Assembly: GCF_013368755.1 (NCBI RefSeq)
Contig: NC_049562.1
Coordinates: 4,960,001-5,024,000, forward strand
Reading direction: 5' to 3'
Length of the DNA: 64,000 bases
Source: Talaromyces rugulosus
Taxonomy: Eukaryota > Ascomycota > Eurotiomycetes > Eurotiales > Trichocomaceae
The notes beneath the pieces are model-generated. The model made no database searches. It was given only the letters and a program-made list of their open reading frames with translations, and was not told the origin of the DNA. The position numbers and the translations under genes are program-made. Shown one piece after another: positions 34,181 to 45,363 of this stretch. Numbering within the stretch: position 1 is the first letter of the stretch; each line of letters begins with the position of its first letter.

Positions 34181-35227
34181 CCGCAGCTTGTCAGGGACGT
34201 CAGCGCCTGGGATATTCGATTTCTCCTGGGAGAGCTAGAGGACGAAAGATAGTTAGTTAGCGACGGTCCGGTTGCGTGATCTGGCGACAGAGGAGGCAAT
34301 ACGTAGACGTACGTAGAGTGTTGATGTGTCATATGTAGCAAACACAGCGCAGGAGACATGCACGACAAAGAGACGGAGAAGGGCGACATACAATGCGAAC
34401 ACGGCAAAAGAGGGTTGCAAGCTAGGAAGAGCTTTTCATGCCATCGTTTTCCCGACTGTGGTCTGGGAGAGAGAAGGCCATGCAGGCAGGTGGGATCTAA
34501 TGCAGCTAGCCCAAAGCGTGCGGACGGGGTGTGCCGACGATAGCCTTGCTGGGCCAGGAGTAAGTACTACTAGTACTAAGGACGACTATCCTAACAATCA
34601 AAGATAAGCTGGTGCCAAGACAACAGAAGTGGCCTGTTAGGTTACTTGAAACTGGAGACTTGATGACTCTGGCCAGAAAACTTTTTAAAAAATCTTTCTT
34701 CGGGTTTCTTGCAAAGTCCAAGTGCTACCACGTGCGCCAATTCAAGCACCACAGCCAATCATACCGTGCAGGCCATATAGAAGAGAGGAGATCTATTTCA
34801 ACAACTGCAAAGAATAATCGCAATAATCACTAGGAAGAACATTACGTAGGAGCCCGGAAAAAAGCTTTCTCCGTCGTTTGTGTGCGGTAGATATCACGTG
34901 ACCACACTGGAAAAACCACGGCTTGGCACTGTATTATGTAATCAGAGGGGGGTAAGGTATGCGCTGCGCTGATTGGCGGGACAGCCGGGATTCCCCACTG
35001 CCGAGCAGAGCTTCGTCCCGCAGACAAACAGAGACAAACAGCCCGCCAAACAAACTGCCGGACAAGGAAAGCGGCGAATCCATCGTCCTTCTTTCATGCC
35101 AATATTCATTGCCAGCTCTGCCTCCTCCTCCTCCTCTGTCCAAACCCTTGCCGGGTAATAATCATAATTACTATCTGCTGCCATACCCTCTGTTGCCCTG
35201 CCCTTGTAGCTCACTTCATTTGTCGTC
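34181..35227. promoter_or_regulatory. Divergent promoter region of TSC2 and CSE1
   Basis: 1.05 kb between two start codons with no supported gene. The CSE1-proximal end is C/T-rich (for example CCTCCTCCTCCTCC near 35121). CACGTG-type E-box cores appear at about 34730 (CACGTG) and 34897 (CACGTG); these are common bHLH-factor sites but unproven here. Confidence 0.45.
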
Positions 35228-38200
35228 ATGGCGACCAACTTGGGAGCTGTTGCGCAGCTCTTGGAAGCGAGCTTGGATCCCAGGCAGAACAAGCAAGGTA
35301 TGCCCCAGTGCCCACCGTGCCTGTACTATGAATGTATATCTAATTCGATTCAATAGCCGAGCTTACGCTCCGTCAGGAGGAGAAGAAACCAGGCTTTTCC
35401 TTGTCCCTGCTGCAAATCACCGCTTCCGCCGACTACCCTTACAATACTCGACTTGCTAGCGCTCTCTGCTTTAAGAATCTCATTCGGAGAAACTGGGTGG
35501 ACGAAGATGGAAACTACAAGCTCCCACAAGACGAGGTCATTACTATCAAGCGCGAGCTGATCAACCTGATGATCAACGTGCCCGGCGGGATTCAAACCCA
35601 GCTGGGCGAAGCAGCCAGTGTGATTGCTGACAGTGATTTTTGGGAGCGGTGGGACACACTTGTTGCTGTATGCTTACCTGGTATTTTTCTTTTGTGTGTG
35701 TGTGGCCATTGCTAATGACTGGTTTCCACAGGACTTGGTGTCGAGACTGGACCCAAAAAACCCGGCCGCCAACATTGGTGTGCTCACGGTTGCGCACTCG
35801 GTTTTCCGACGATGGCGCCCTCTCTTCCGATCAGACGAACTTTTTACCGAGATCCTTCATGTGCTTTCTACATTCTCAACACCATATCTAGCATTGTTCG
35901 AGGTAAATTTTACTGGCCTATTCTATAGGACGAATCACAGCTAATTATCCATAGGGATTGGATGCATTCATCGAGGAGAACAAGTCCGACAAAGAGAAGC
36001 TTACACTTGCATTTACTCAGCTCAATCTCATGGTGAAGCTGATGTACGATCTCAATTGCCAGGACCTCTCTCCAATGGTAGAGGACAACGTGCAGTCTAT
36101 TGCGAACTTGCTCCTCAAGTACCTGCTCTATGACAACCAATTGCTTCACACAGACGACGACACCGAATCGGGAGTTCTCGAGTTTGTTAGAGCCGGCATA
36201 TTTGAAGTCTCGACTCTTTTTGTACAAAAATATAGCGACGTTTTCGGACCGCACGTTGACCAGTTTGTCGCAAATTCCTGGAATCTGTTGACGACGGTGG
36301 GTCAAGAGACCAAATACGATATACTGATTAGCAAGGCGCTGCAATTCCTGACATCAACTACGGGTATTCCGGAACACGCAAAGCTATTCGAGAACGAATC
36401 GACTCTTAGCCAGGTTATCGAAAAAGTCGTGCTTCCTAACATTGCTCTGAGAGAATCTGACGAGGAACTGTTCGAGGATGAACCCATTGAGTTTATCCGT
36501 CGTGATTTGGAGGGCTCTGATAGCGATACAAGACGCAGAGCAGCTACAGACTTTGTTCGACAGCTGTCTAACAAATTCGAGGAACTGGTCACCAAAACAG
36601 TCCTCCAGTACACCAATCATTACCTTGCAGAATACTCCAAAGACCCAGCATCCAATTGGAAATCCAAAGACACGGCTACTTATCTATTCTCTGCGATCGC
36701 AGCCAAGGGTGCAGCAACCGCTACACACGGCATCACCAGCATTAGCAAACATGTGGACATTGCAAACTTTTTCCAAAACAATCTCGCTTCCGACTTGGTC
36801 AACGAGAGCGGTTTGCATCCTATTTTGAAAGTAGATGCTATTAAGTATCTGTATCTATTCCGAAGCATCATCACGCCGGCACAATGGCAGGAAGTGTTCC
36901 CGATGTTGGTGAACCACCTTGGTTCATCAAACTATGTTGTCTACACCTATGCAGCTATTGCAGTTGAGCGAGTACTCGCATTCCACGACGCGAGCGGTCA
37001 GCCAATTGTTCCAGCGACTAGTATTACCCCGCTGGCAAATGAGCTTCTGGAGCATCTTTTCCAACTGGTTGAGAAGGATCCATCGCCCCCGAAGGTGCAG
37101 GAAAACGAGTTCCTCATGAAATGTGTTATGAGAGTTCTCATTGTCATCAAAGAAGCAATTGTCCCCCACACTGAAGCCGTTCTCGAGCACCTTGTCAAGA
37201 TCACGAGAATCATCAGTGCGAATCCCAGTAACCCCCGCTTTTATTACTACCACTTCGAGTCAATAGGCGCTTTTATTCGGTGAGTTAGGTCTAGCACGAC
37301 GTTTTTTTTAAACCCGTTTTGCTAATAATGTTTAGATTTGCTGCCCCTGCCAACCCAGAAAAATTAGAGCAAGCCCTCTATGCTCCGTTTGCTGAAGTCC
37401 TCCAGGCAGATGTTCAAGGTAAGGGTTGAATATTGTGTCACTCCAAGAGAATGGTGCTTACTATCTTCAGAGTTCATGCCATACATCTTCCAACTATTTG
37501 CTGCCCTTCTTGAAGCAAATCCTTCTGCGACGTTGCCAGAGTATTATCAAAATTTGATTGCGCCAATCCTTTTGCCCGTCATGTGGGAATCCAAAGGCAA
37601 CGTTCCTGCTTTGGTCAGGCTACTAGCCGCTGTTATCCCGCGAGGCGCGCAGTTTATTTTACAAAACAATCAGATTGAACCTATTCTTGGTATCTTCCAG
37701 AAATTACTTTCTACCAAGGCTAACGAGGGTCATGGCTTTGATTTGCTGGAGGCGGTTGTCGGAAGCTTTCCTTCGTGAGTTTTTTTTCTTTCACCCTACG
37801 TGATAGAGAGTTTTGGTCTGACTTTTTCAAGAACTGCATTGGAGCAATACTTCACCTCGATCGTGCAGGTTATCATGACGCGTCTGCAAAACTCGAAGAC
37901 AGAGAACCTCCAGTTACGCTTTGTCCGCTTCTATCACTTTGTGTCTGCCCGGGATGATCAGGGATATAGTGCCGACTTCTTCATCCAAGTCACAGACAAA
38001 GTTCAACCTGAGTAAGTTGTGGTGAGGTTAGGAGGTAGAAATTTTAGTCTAATCGCGTATAGATTGTTCACCCCCGTTTATCTGAACATTATTCTACCCG
38101 AATCCCAGAAACTGGCTCGGCCATTGGACCGCAAAACCGCTGTCGTGTCGTTCACGAAGACTCTTGCCACATCTGAAGCATTCGCAAGTCGGTACAAGAA

Positions 38201-38510
38201 AGGGTGGAGCTTCACTTGTGAGGCACTTCTAAAGCTTTTGGAATTGCCTCCTCTGCCAGCCACGGGTGATGACATTATCGCGGAGCATGACGTTGATGAT
38301 ATGGCATTTGGAGTAGGATTCACGCCCCTAAATACGGTTCGACCGCGATCAAAGGACCCATGGCCTGAAACTGGACACGACCTTAAGGCGTGGGTTGGCA
38401 AATACCTGAAGGCGGCCGATTCAAAGAACGGCGGACGGGTTAGTGGATTTGTTCAAGAGCGTCTTTCTCCGGAAGCTCAAAAGGTCCTCGCCAGCTACAT
38501 GACTGCATGA
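35228..38510 (+). CDS. CSE1: Importin-alpha re-exporter Cse1 (CAS, exportin-2)
   Basis: Eight exons (35228-35297, 35357-35667, 35732-35902, 35955-37279, 37336-37418, 37471-37774, 37832-38011, 38063-38510) give 963 residues, the standard Cse1 length. It starts MATNLGAVAQLLEASLDP. The importin-beta N-terminal domain (about 24-100) has RLASALCFKNLIRRNW. The Cse1 domain follows (LALFEGLDAFIEENKSDKEK, then FVRRDL-type helices) and the CAS/CSE C-terminal domain ends QKVLASYMTA. With Ran-GTP it carries importin-alpha back to the cytoplasm. Six introns cluster at the two ends, leaving one 1.3-kb central exon. Confidence 0.95.
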
Positions 38511-38718
38511 ATGTCCAAAAAACATCCAAAAAGATATTGACGAATTCACTAATGCATTGTTTCTTTCCCAATACCTACCTACATGATCATTGGTTTTAGA
38601 TAAGTAGACATGGAAGGATAATCTGATTTACTCTATAATATACACGTATTCATAGTAGATTACACGCTGAATAAACGCTCCAGAACGCTAGCAGTGAGAA
38701 AATGATATGGTTGTGGTA

Positions 38719-39339
38719 TTAGGTTCCTGGCCTGGCCGATTCGGATTTTTCCAAATTGTTTTCCACTTGTCTGTCGGCATCGGGATGTTCATTGTGAGGA
38801 TCATCAGGGCCATCGAGATTGTGAAGATCATCGGATTCTTGTTGATTGTCCTTCTCTTCTTCCAGAGCTCGGTACTTTCGCCGTTTCTTCTTCGTCGAAC
38901 TAGCTTTCCTCTTTCGCTTCACGGCGGCCTTGATTGCTTCGCGACTGTCTTCTCCCCTCTCCAGCTTCTCAACTTTTGCAGCCAAGAGCTCACGCGCAAT
39001 CTTTTGATTCTGCGAGCGCGATCGGGTTGACTGGCTTTTCACGACGATTCCCGTCGGCTTGTGAATCAGCTGGACAGCTGAGTTGGTTTTGTTCTGTGTC
39101 TGTGTTACTAATTTATCCTTACTGAAAGAGCTGCATATAAGTGTTTATTTACAGCTTAATGGACAACTTACAATCTTTTGACCACCGGGGCCAGAGCCTT
39201 TGAGGTACGTCCCCGTGATATCGGCATCGTCAAGCTTGGGACGCGGGGGCAGATGTTTGATAGCGTGGGCCGGATGTGTTGAGAATGGCCGGGCGAGGCG
39301 GGCGCTTGTTTTGAAAAAGCGTTGAAAGGCTAGTTCCAT
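38719..39339 (-). CDS. RSO55: Mitochondrial release-factor-like protein (Rso55/MTRFR type)
   Basis: Exons 39339-39172 and 39093-38719 give 180 residues. The N-terminus MELAFQRFFKTSARLARPF is basic and arginine-rich, a mitochondrial presequence. The peptidyl-tRNA hydrolase motif is GSGPGGQKI, with the exon join leading to NKTNSAVQLIHKPTGIVV. A lysine-rich helical tail (VKRKRKASSTKKKRRKYRAL) matches the C-terminal ribosome-binding extension of the family, followed by an acidic end. There is no stop-codon-recognition domain, so it belongs with C12orf65/Rso55-type rescue factors that release peptides from stalled mitoribosomes rather than with RF1. Convergent with CSE1 (208 bp). Confidence 0.88.
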
Positions 39340-40110
39340 GCTTTTAGTGCCGTCAATCGGCTTTTTCAGTGTTTCATATCAACATGTAAACATTTCCAGT
39401 TCAGATAGGAATTGGATGTCGATCTCTGAGTCTGAGGCGGCCGCCACGCGGAGCCGCCCCGAATGCTTGGCATTGCTCGTGGAGGATACTTGTACTTTAA
39501 TAATACACTATACGTTGCAAATACTTGGATCCCATTGTTATATACGTTTGAATTTGACTGCTAAAGTACACTAGTTAATAGGCACATATGGAATTTTCAA
39601 CTGTGTTCCAAGGGTTTATAGTCACTAGTAACGACATGAAATGGTTCTACTGCTAAGACAATCAGCAACTCAGCTATGTTTTAGCCCCGTCTCTGGCAAA
39701 AACAGAACACTGCTATTGATCTTCATGATAACAGTACAGCTAACCCATCAACTGCCAATAATACTAATACGTTGGTGTAATAATACGTGCATCAATCCAA
39801 AATATCAACGCTGACAGGTGGGGCTAACCCGATGTTGCCAACACTAGGCCACATTGGGAATTGGCCCGTTATTGCCTGCTTCTCTCGGGGTCCAAATTAG
39901 CGGACGTTTGCTCCAGGAGACTTGGATCTTCACTGCTTTGCTGTCTTTCCACTGCGCTTGGAACACGTCCATCTCGAACAAAATACCGCTATATATTCCT
40001 CGACTCAAGAAGACCCCCGATTGACGCCCGGCTTTCTACGGTTTTCTCCTTGACTGTGCAAGACTCATTCCCACGGCCAAAAAAAAGGGACATCATCTAC
40101 AAAAGCAACC
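39340..40110. promoter_or_regulatory. Divergent promoter region of RSO55 and the SPT small subunit
   Basis: No gene seen. It contains a GC-rich palindrome core GGCGGCCGCC at 39436-39445 inside a 15-mer repeated at 40567. AT-rich from 39480 to 39800. Confidence 0.45.
39433..39447. repeat. 15-bp repeat TGAGGCGGCCGCCAC, copy 1
   Basis: Identical to 40567-40581. It contains the 10-bp palindrome GGCGGCCGCC. The two copies bracket the small-subunit SPT gene. Confidence 0.6.
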
Positions 40111-40569
40111 ATGCCTCAAACAACATCTGCTCCGTCGCTCTCGCCGTTGACCACGTTTATCCGCTGGTTGCGCCTGAAAAACTACCAATATGAAGTCACC
40201 TTTGCTTTGTACATGCTTACTCCAACCGAAAAGTTCATCCTCAGTGAGTCTTCCGCTTGATCCCGGAGCTGAGATCTTCGGTTTTCACCCACTCTCTTCT
40301 TATTATTCTAACGCATTGCGCCAGATTTCTTCGTTCTCGGTCTCGTGACCCTTCTCATCACCGCTGCCTACATCTATCTTCCAAACCACGTGGCGTCTAT
40401 CTACGGCCATGTTCATTACTACCTCACCGCCGACGTCTCCATGATCCAAGAGTACATTCCGTCTGCGAGCTCTGTCCTCAAGGGCGCTGGCGCTTCGTCT
40501 ACAGCCAACCTTAATATCGTCTATGAAACCGTCAAAGCGCCTGTCGCCACTGCTCTGGGCGAACTATGA
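40111..40569 (+). CDS. Serine palmitoyltransferase small subunit-like protein (ssSPT/Tsc3 family)
   Basis: Exons 40111-40243 and 40325-40569 give 125 residues. The ssSPT signature is RLKNYQYEVTFALYMLTPTE followed by KFILNFFVLGLVTLLITAAY: an amphipathic aromatic segment (YQYxxxxALYMLxPxE) then one membrane helix. This segment binds the Lcb1/Lcb2 core of serine palmitoyltransferase in the ER and raises activity in sphingoid-base synthesis. The C-terminal 60 residues, ending TALGEL, go beyond animal ssSPT and are typical of fungal versions. The stop codon TGA is the start of repeat copy 2. Confidence 0.85.
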
Positions 40570-40581
40570 GGCGGCCGCCAC
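40567..40581. repeat. 15-bp repeat TGAGGCGGCCGCCAC, copy 2
   Basis: Identical to 39433-39447. Its first three bases are the stop codon of the ssSPT gene, so the copy lies at the very start of that gene's 3' UTR. Confidence 0.6.
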
Positions 40582-41192
40582 CATCAAAGCGGGTTCAAAG
40601 ATGAGGCGACACTACGCCGGTTTTATTTTATATTTTTAACAATACACTTAAGCAAACTTATAAAAAAGGACTGGGTAGTGTCAATGGTTGTTTACTTTTA
40701 TGCATTCCTTGATGTTAAGCGGGACGGTTGCTTTGTGGCGTTTGTGCGTGTGTATGTTTTATATATGGGAGGCTTCGACGTAATTTAAAAGAAGGCTGTT
40801 TTTCGGTCCTTGTGGGCATATCCAAGAGCGGATTTTCGCTACTTAGTTGGGAATGCTACATTTCGACACTACTAATATATTAATATGTTATTGTATGAAA
40901 TTTGATAACGGGTTGTAATTACTGCAAATATTGAGAATGATAGTTTGTTCATTTTGGATTTATTCCGAAAATGGCCAATTATAAGTATCCAGACATGATT
41001 TCGCGCGTACTATACAATCTGGAGCAATTGTTTGTATCTTAACTCCTAGTAATACAAATGACTTCTGTGGCCAACAAGCACACAGAGGCATCAAACAGAA
41101 ATGATGGGAACGGAGAGCGTCATTGTTGTAAATATAATATATCGTCGAGGCTTTTCGACAGAAGATTCGTACAGAGTGATCGTTCAAAAGTG
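40582..41192. other. Convergent 3' flank between ssSPT gene and PET100
   Basis: AT-rich, no gene seen. Probably two 3' UTRs. Confidence 0.55.
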
Positions 41193-41562
41193 TTATTGGC
41201 TTGTCTCCTCAGCAGTAGCAGTCTCTTGTTGCTGCTGCTGCTCTCGTAGCCTGCGTTCCCGTTTGAGAGCCTCTAGCCTTCGCATCCTGCTCAGCTCGAG
41301 ATCGATTTCTTCTTTCGATTCCGGAATTTTGTGGGATTGTTCGGCCGTGGGCCAGAAGTCGCGGACTGTGAATCGTTCTTCGAGGTTGGTGCCAAAGTAA
41401 TACATCCAGCCAATGGGGAAGAGAATGTACATTCCAAACTGTAAGAGAAGTTATATTAGTATTTTGATTTTATATAACAAGTCAGTGATAGCAATACCCG
41501 GGGAACTTTACCTTGGCGACTTCTAGATTCCCACCCGTGAGTCTGCGAAGAATGCCCGACAT
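41193..41562 (-). CDS. PET100: Cytochrome c oxidase assembly chaperone Pet100
   Basis: Exons 41562-41512 and 41438-41193 give 98 residues. The start MSGILRRLTGGNLEVAKFGM reads straight into YILFPIGWMYYFGTNLEERF, the Pet100 family core: GGNLEVxKFGxYxxFPIGxMYYFG. That core includes the single membrane helix anchoring it in the inner mitochondrial membrane. The tail is a charged helix with a Gln run (REQQQQQETATAEE). Pet100 chaperones a complex IV assembly intermediate with Cox7/8/9. Confidence 0.9.
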
Positions 41563-42421
41563 TGTGGCGGCGTATGCGGGTTGACTTCGAATTTATGTAA
41601 AGTGCGTTTCAAGACGTCACGCTTTTATATCCTTCTCAGTCGTCTAAGATAGCTAGTGCAGTGTGAGATTTCTGTTGCCGCAGGTTCCGTGGGCGTAAGC
41701 GGACTAACAAAAAGATCGGGTGCGGGCTTGAGATGTGATTGTGATCGCGCAAGTTTTCGTGCAGTATGTCTAGAGTAAGCCCCCTCAGTAGAGCAGGTAT
41801 CGGAATGGTTGGGCTGAATAAATTGTCGAGAGAATGGGTTGATTGCAAAGGCATCTGGTGATGTCGCATCTCCAAATCTTGGATACGGACTCCACTTCGA
41901 GATAGATGTGCAAACAGTGCAAACAAGAATATACAGCACAGGTATAAAGAAACAACAGGGCGACGGGGTTTGTCTTGTTTTTATTGGTTTAAGAATTGCA
42001 ATTGAGTGAATCTTGAGGCAGTCACAATTAAAATACACAGTTCATCAATAATTGTCATCTCAAGTTCCTGTTTCTGCTAGGCGCTACTCTTGCGAGTGTT
42101 CATGATGACCTCTCTCTATGATCATATCTTTGCTAACTGGACAATTTGCTTACTCACTCCACGCCCCTCGTATAGTCCAAAATAATAATGCTCGATACTC
42201 TGTACAATCCAAGCCTCGGAGGCCAGCCCTACAGCTTGCAAGCAAACCCGAGGTAGCGCGGATCGGCCAATCACAAAGCTGGGGCCGGGCTGGACCTCGG
42301 CTCCCCGCAAAAAGCTGTGTTTATCGTTCTTCACTTTTTATCTGGAACGTTATCTGTCACCAGGGAATTTCGAGAATACACAATCACCTTGATTGCAATC
42401 TAGCAATTAGACCAACACACC
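41563..42421. promoter_or_regulatory. Divergent promoter region of PET100 and the isomerase gene
   Basis: 860 bp with no supported gene; short frames on the minus strand at 41625-42038 have no recognisable domain. Confidence 0.45.
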
Positions 42422-43323
42422 ATGGCAGACCCCAACTCCATCACCGTCACGTACGAAGACCGCACCGCCATCATAACGATCAATCGCGCCGACAAGCTCA
42501 ATGCCCTGAATCACGACCTATATTACCTCCTTGGCGAGCGGTTCCGCGAGGTTGAACAGAGAGATGATATCTACATCACCGTCCTCACAGGAACCGGACG
42601 GTTTTTCTCCGCGTATGCTGGATCTCCAAGCATTGGAATCCCCCAAAATTGGCAGATTCACTAACACTTTTTTTTTGATACAGTGGAGCAGATATCAATG
42701 CGACAGGACCGACTCGAGACAAAGACGCCGCCGACCAGCGCCGCAAACTGATCAGCTTCCTCTCTGTGAATAACTTGGACCTCACGCGTACCATTTACAA
42801 CCACCCCAAGATCCTAGTCGTCGCGCTCAATGGCCCCGTCGTCGGCCTGAGCGCTGCCATCATCGCTTTTGCCGACTTCATCTACGCTACACCGCATACT
42901 TTCCTCCTCACCCCCTTCTCCTCGCTGGGCCTGGTGGCCGAAGGCGGCGCATCGCGCGCCTTTGTTGAGCGCCTGGGAATTTCCAAGGCCAACGAGGCCC
43001 TGATAATGAGCAAGCGCATCTCCATCGACGAGCTCACCTCGACCGGCTTCGTGAACAAGGTCATCTCCGCCCCGTCCGGAAAGCAGGATGATTCCACGGG
43101 GTTTTTGCAGGCTGTGTTGGCCGAGGTCGACGATCGGTTGGGCCTGCACCTCAACCAATCGAGTCTTCTCAAGATTAAAGAGTTGATTCGTCGTCCCGAG
43201 CGTGAGAGTTTGGATAAGCAGAATGTTGCTGAGTTTTACGGGGCGATTGAGAGATTCAATGCTGGAGTTCCGCAAGAGGAGTTTAGGAAGCTTGCATCTG
43301 GAGAGAAGAAGCATAAGCTATAA
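42422..43323 (+). CDS. Peroxisomal delta3,delta2-enoyl-CoA isomerase-like crotonase
   Basis: Exons 42422-42612 and 42684-43323 give 276 residues. Crotonase-fold motifs: NRADKLNALNHDLY, oxyanion-hole residues in FSAGADINATG, and ILVVALNGPVVGLSAAIIAF. Glu at about residue 150 in SLGLVAEGGAS lines up with the catalytic glutamate of yeast Eci1, and there is no second hydratase glutamate at the earlier site, which favours isomerase over hydratase. The C-terminus is HKL, a type 1 peroxisome-targeting signal variant. It shifts cis-3/trans-3 double bonds to trans-2 so unsaturated fatty acids can enter beta-oxidation. Confidence 0.88.
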
Positions 43324-43642
43324 ATTTCTACAAGTATAATCTTATGGAAATTTGACTTGGGGTCTGCTTTTGGCTCGGCAACTCTTGGAAATATTTCACA
43401 AAATCAAAGTTACGCGTGTACATACAGACAGTGTCATTGTATTAACTGATGTCCTTGCCTATCTGTTTAATTCCGACTAAGCCTGAGCTTATTATTTGTC
43501 TCTAACAATATCAATTCGTAGCAACATGATCGCTTCCAGCTTTTTAACAACACCTAAAATACCTTTCCTATGCCTCCAAAAAGAGCAAAAAAAGAAGACC
43601 GAAACTCCAAAGTCTATTCGTAATCCATATCGTTGCTCCTTC
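43324..43642. other. Short convergent 3' flank
   Basis: 319 bp between the isomerase stop and the CDC123 stop; no gene seen. Confidence 0.6.
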
Positions 43643-44981
43643 TTATTCGCCATCACTCGATTCGTCTTGTTGCCGCTGGTGCTCTTTGGCAAGGAGATCC
43701 TGCCACTGACGCATGAACGATTCCATACCTCCTGGGCCCGCCTGTGAAGCATCAACCACGTCTCGAGGCAGTTTGTGAGCAGAATACTGAGGCGAGGTGA
43801 AACCATAAGCTTCAGGATCGTCACGTCTCACTAGTCGAAGCTCCGGGAATATAGACAAATCCTCCACATCCGAATCTTCCTCGTCATCCTCTTCTTGGTC
43901 AGAAGCGCTATCGTCTCCGGCTTCTGATGAACGATCCTGATGATCTCCTGCCAGATCTCCGTTGTCACTCTTGAGCGAAAGTCTAACAAACTCTTCCTCG
44001 ATTGGAGCCGGTTCCTTCATGGTGAGAATTTCCATCCAACTGAATAGCAAAGGATCTGTTCGAATCGCCCACGGGTTGATATCGATAAGCCAAACCCTTT
44101 CATGAGGCGGGGGGACGTAGACGTCGAAGACGAAGTTTCGATCTGGAAACGTATCTCTGAGTTTGTCGTCGAAAAACGATTGTATCCGAGATCGTAGCAT
44201 ATCTCGCATAGGAAACAAGAAATCAAAGTGGTTCAAGTCTCGCTGGCACAGACAGAGGAGTTTTCGGTCACGCACAAAACACCGGAATTCCAACGACGGG
44301 TTGAGATTGAAGTATTTGCGGAGAACGAGGTGGTATGGGATTTTCGGAACATCCGGGCTTTTGGAAACTGGCTCATTGGTCGACTCGCTCGGCTCAGGGT
44401 CTGTATCGTCGAAAGCGTGGTCCAAATCGTGAGTGATAAAATCACTACTCTTGAGAAGCATGTAGATATCATTTGGAGCCTGACATTGGAGATCGTTTGT
44501 GACGGCAATCCACGTCGCGTCTTTTGGCGCACTCCAATTCAGCTTTGGCGTTACTTTCCCGCCCAGTTCTTGGATAGTGTCCTTTATCTGATTGTGAACT
44601 TCGGGCCAAGCGGTCGAAGGATCATCATTTTCATCATCATCTTGTTCGTCATCAGAATCTTCAAAACCACTGTCGTCGTTGGTGAAGGTAGAACGGGCTG
44701 GTTGATCTGGCGGAAGGACGATTCCGTCTGCGCGAAGGTAGGAAATGAAGGCATCTGTCAGGGGGATAAGGCGAGCTTTGGGCGTGCTAGTACGGTACCT
44801 GCAGACAAGTTATTAGCAACCTAGCTTCATGCTGTGAGACTTTGGCATATACATACAAAGGGTGCCAGTAATGATACGAGCAATGTAGAATGTGAGATGG
44901 AGTGACGGGGGGGAATGGAAGCTTCGTCAGGCCCCCAGAAGCCTCAGGACCCTCAGCAGGGTCAGAGTCGATGTGCGGCAT
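43643..44981 (-). CDS. CDC123: eIF2 assembly factor Cdc123
   Basis: Exons 44981-44857 and 44798-43643 give 426 residues. The start is the ATG of [11 protein letters not shown]; further upstream the frame has only a TTG. The family core begins [13 protein letters not shown] joined to [13 protein letters not shown], and continues with [48 protein letters not shown] and [20 protein letters not shown], which carry the ATP-grasp nucleotide and metal residues (the D-I-N-P element). An acidic insert ([14 protein letters not shown]) precedes the C-terminal tail. Cdc123 binds eIF2-gamma and helps assemble the eIF2 trimer, so it is needed for translation initiation. Confidence 0.93.
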
Positions 44982-45363
44982 TCTAGATGATTGCTTGATG
45001 TTGCAGAGCAAACAGAGATGGTTGAGTTGCGAGGGGAACTTTTTTAGGCGGGGCAGCAGCGATAAGGAAGCAGGTGCAGGTCTTCAAACAATAACTGCCT
45101 GCGAGCGGCCAACTGCAACTCTAGGCGACTTCTGCCTTGACTCACACTCTTGTATCTTTTTTCTTTGGTCTATTCAGCACATGAAACATGACTCAGACAA
45201 AGATCGAGCAGTGAGTCACTGATCCTGAGGCCGTAGCCGCCGCCTGGCCTGTGCGTTCCGGTACTTGTCCGCGTAGCACGCTAAAACTACACGTTGCGTT
45301 TGGAGGTCCCAAGCTTGACCACCAAAAAAGGCCTGCTCTCGCGTAGGCAGCGTTCAGACAACA
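44982..45363. promoter_or_regulatory. Divergent promoter of CDC123 and COG1
   Basis: 382 bp between start codons; no gene seen. No clear TATA box. Confidence 0.5.

Noticed and set aside
44228..44824. 198-codon plus-strand frame with hydrophobic segments
   Set aside because: Antisense of CDC123; the hydrophobic run comes from reading the acidic insert in reverse.
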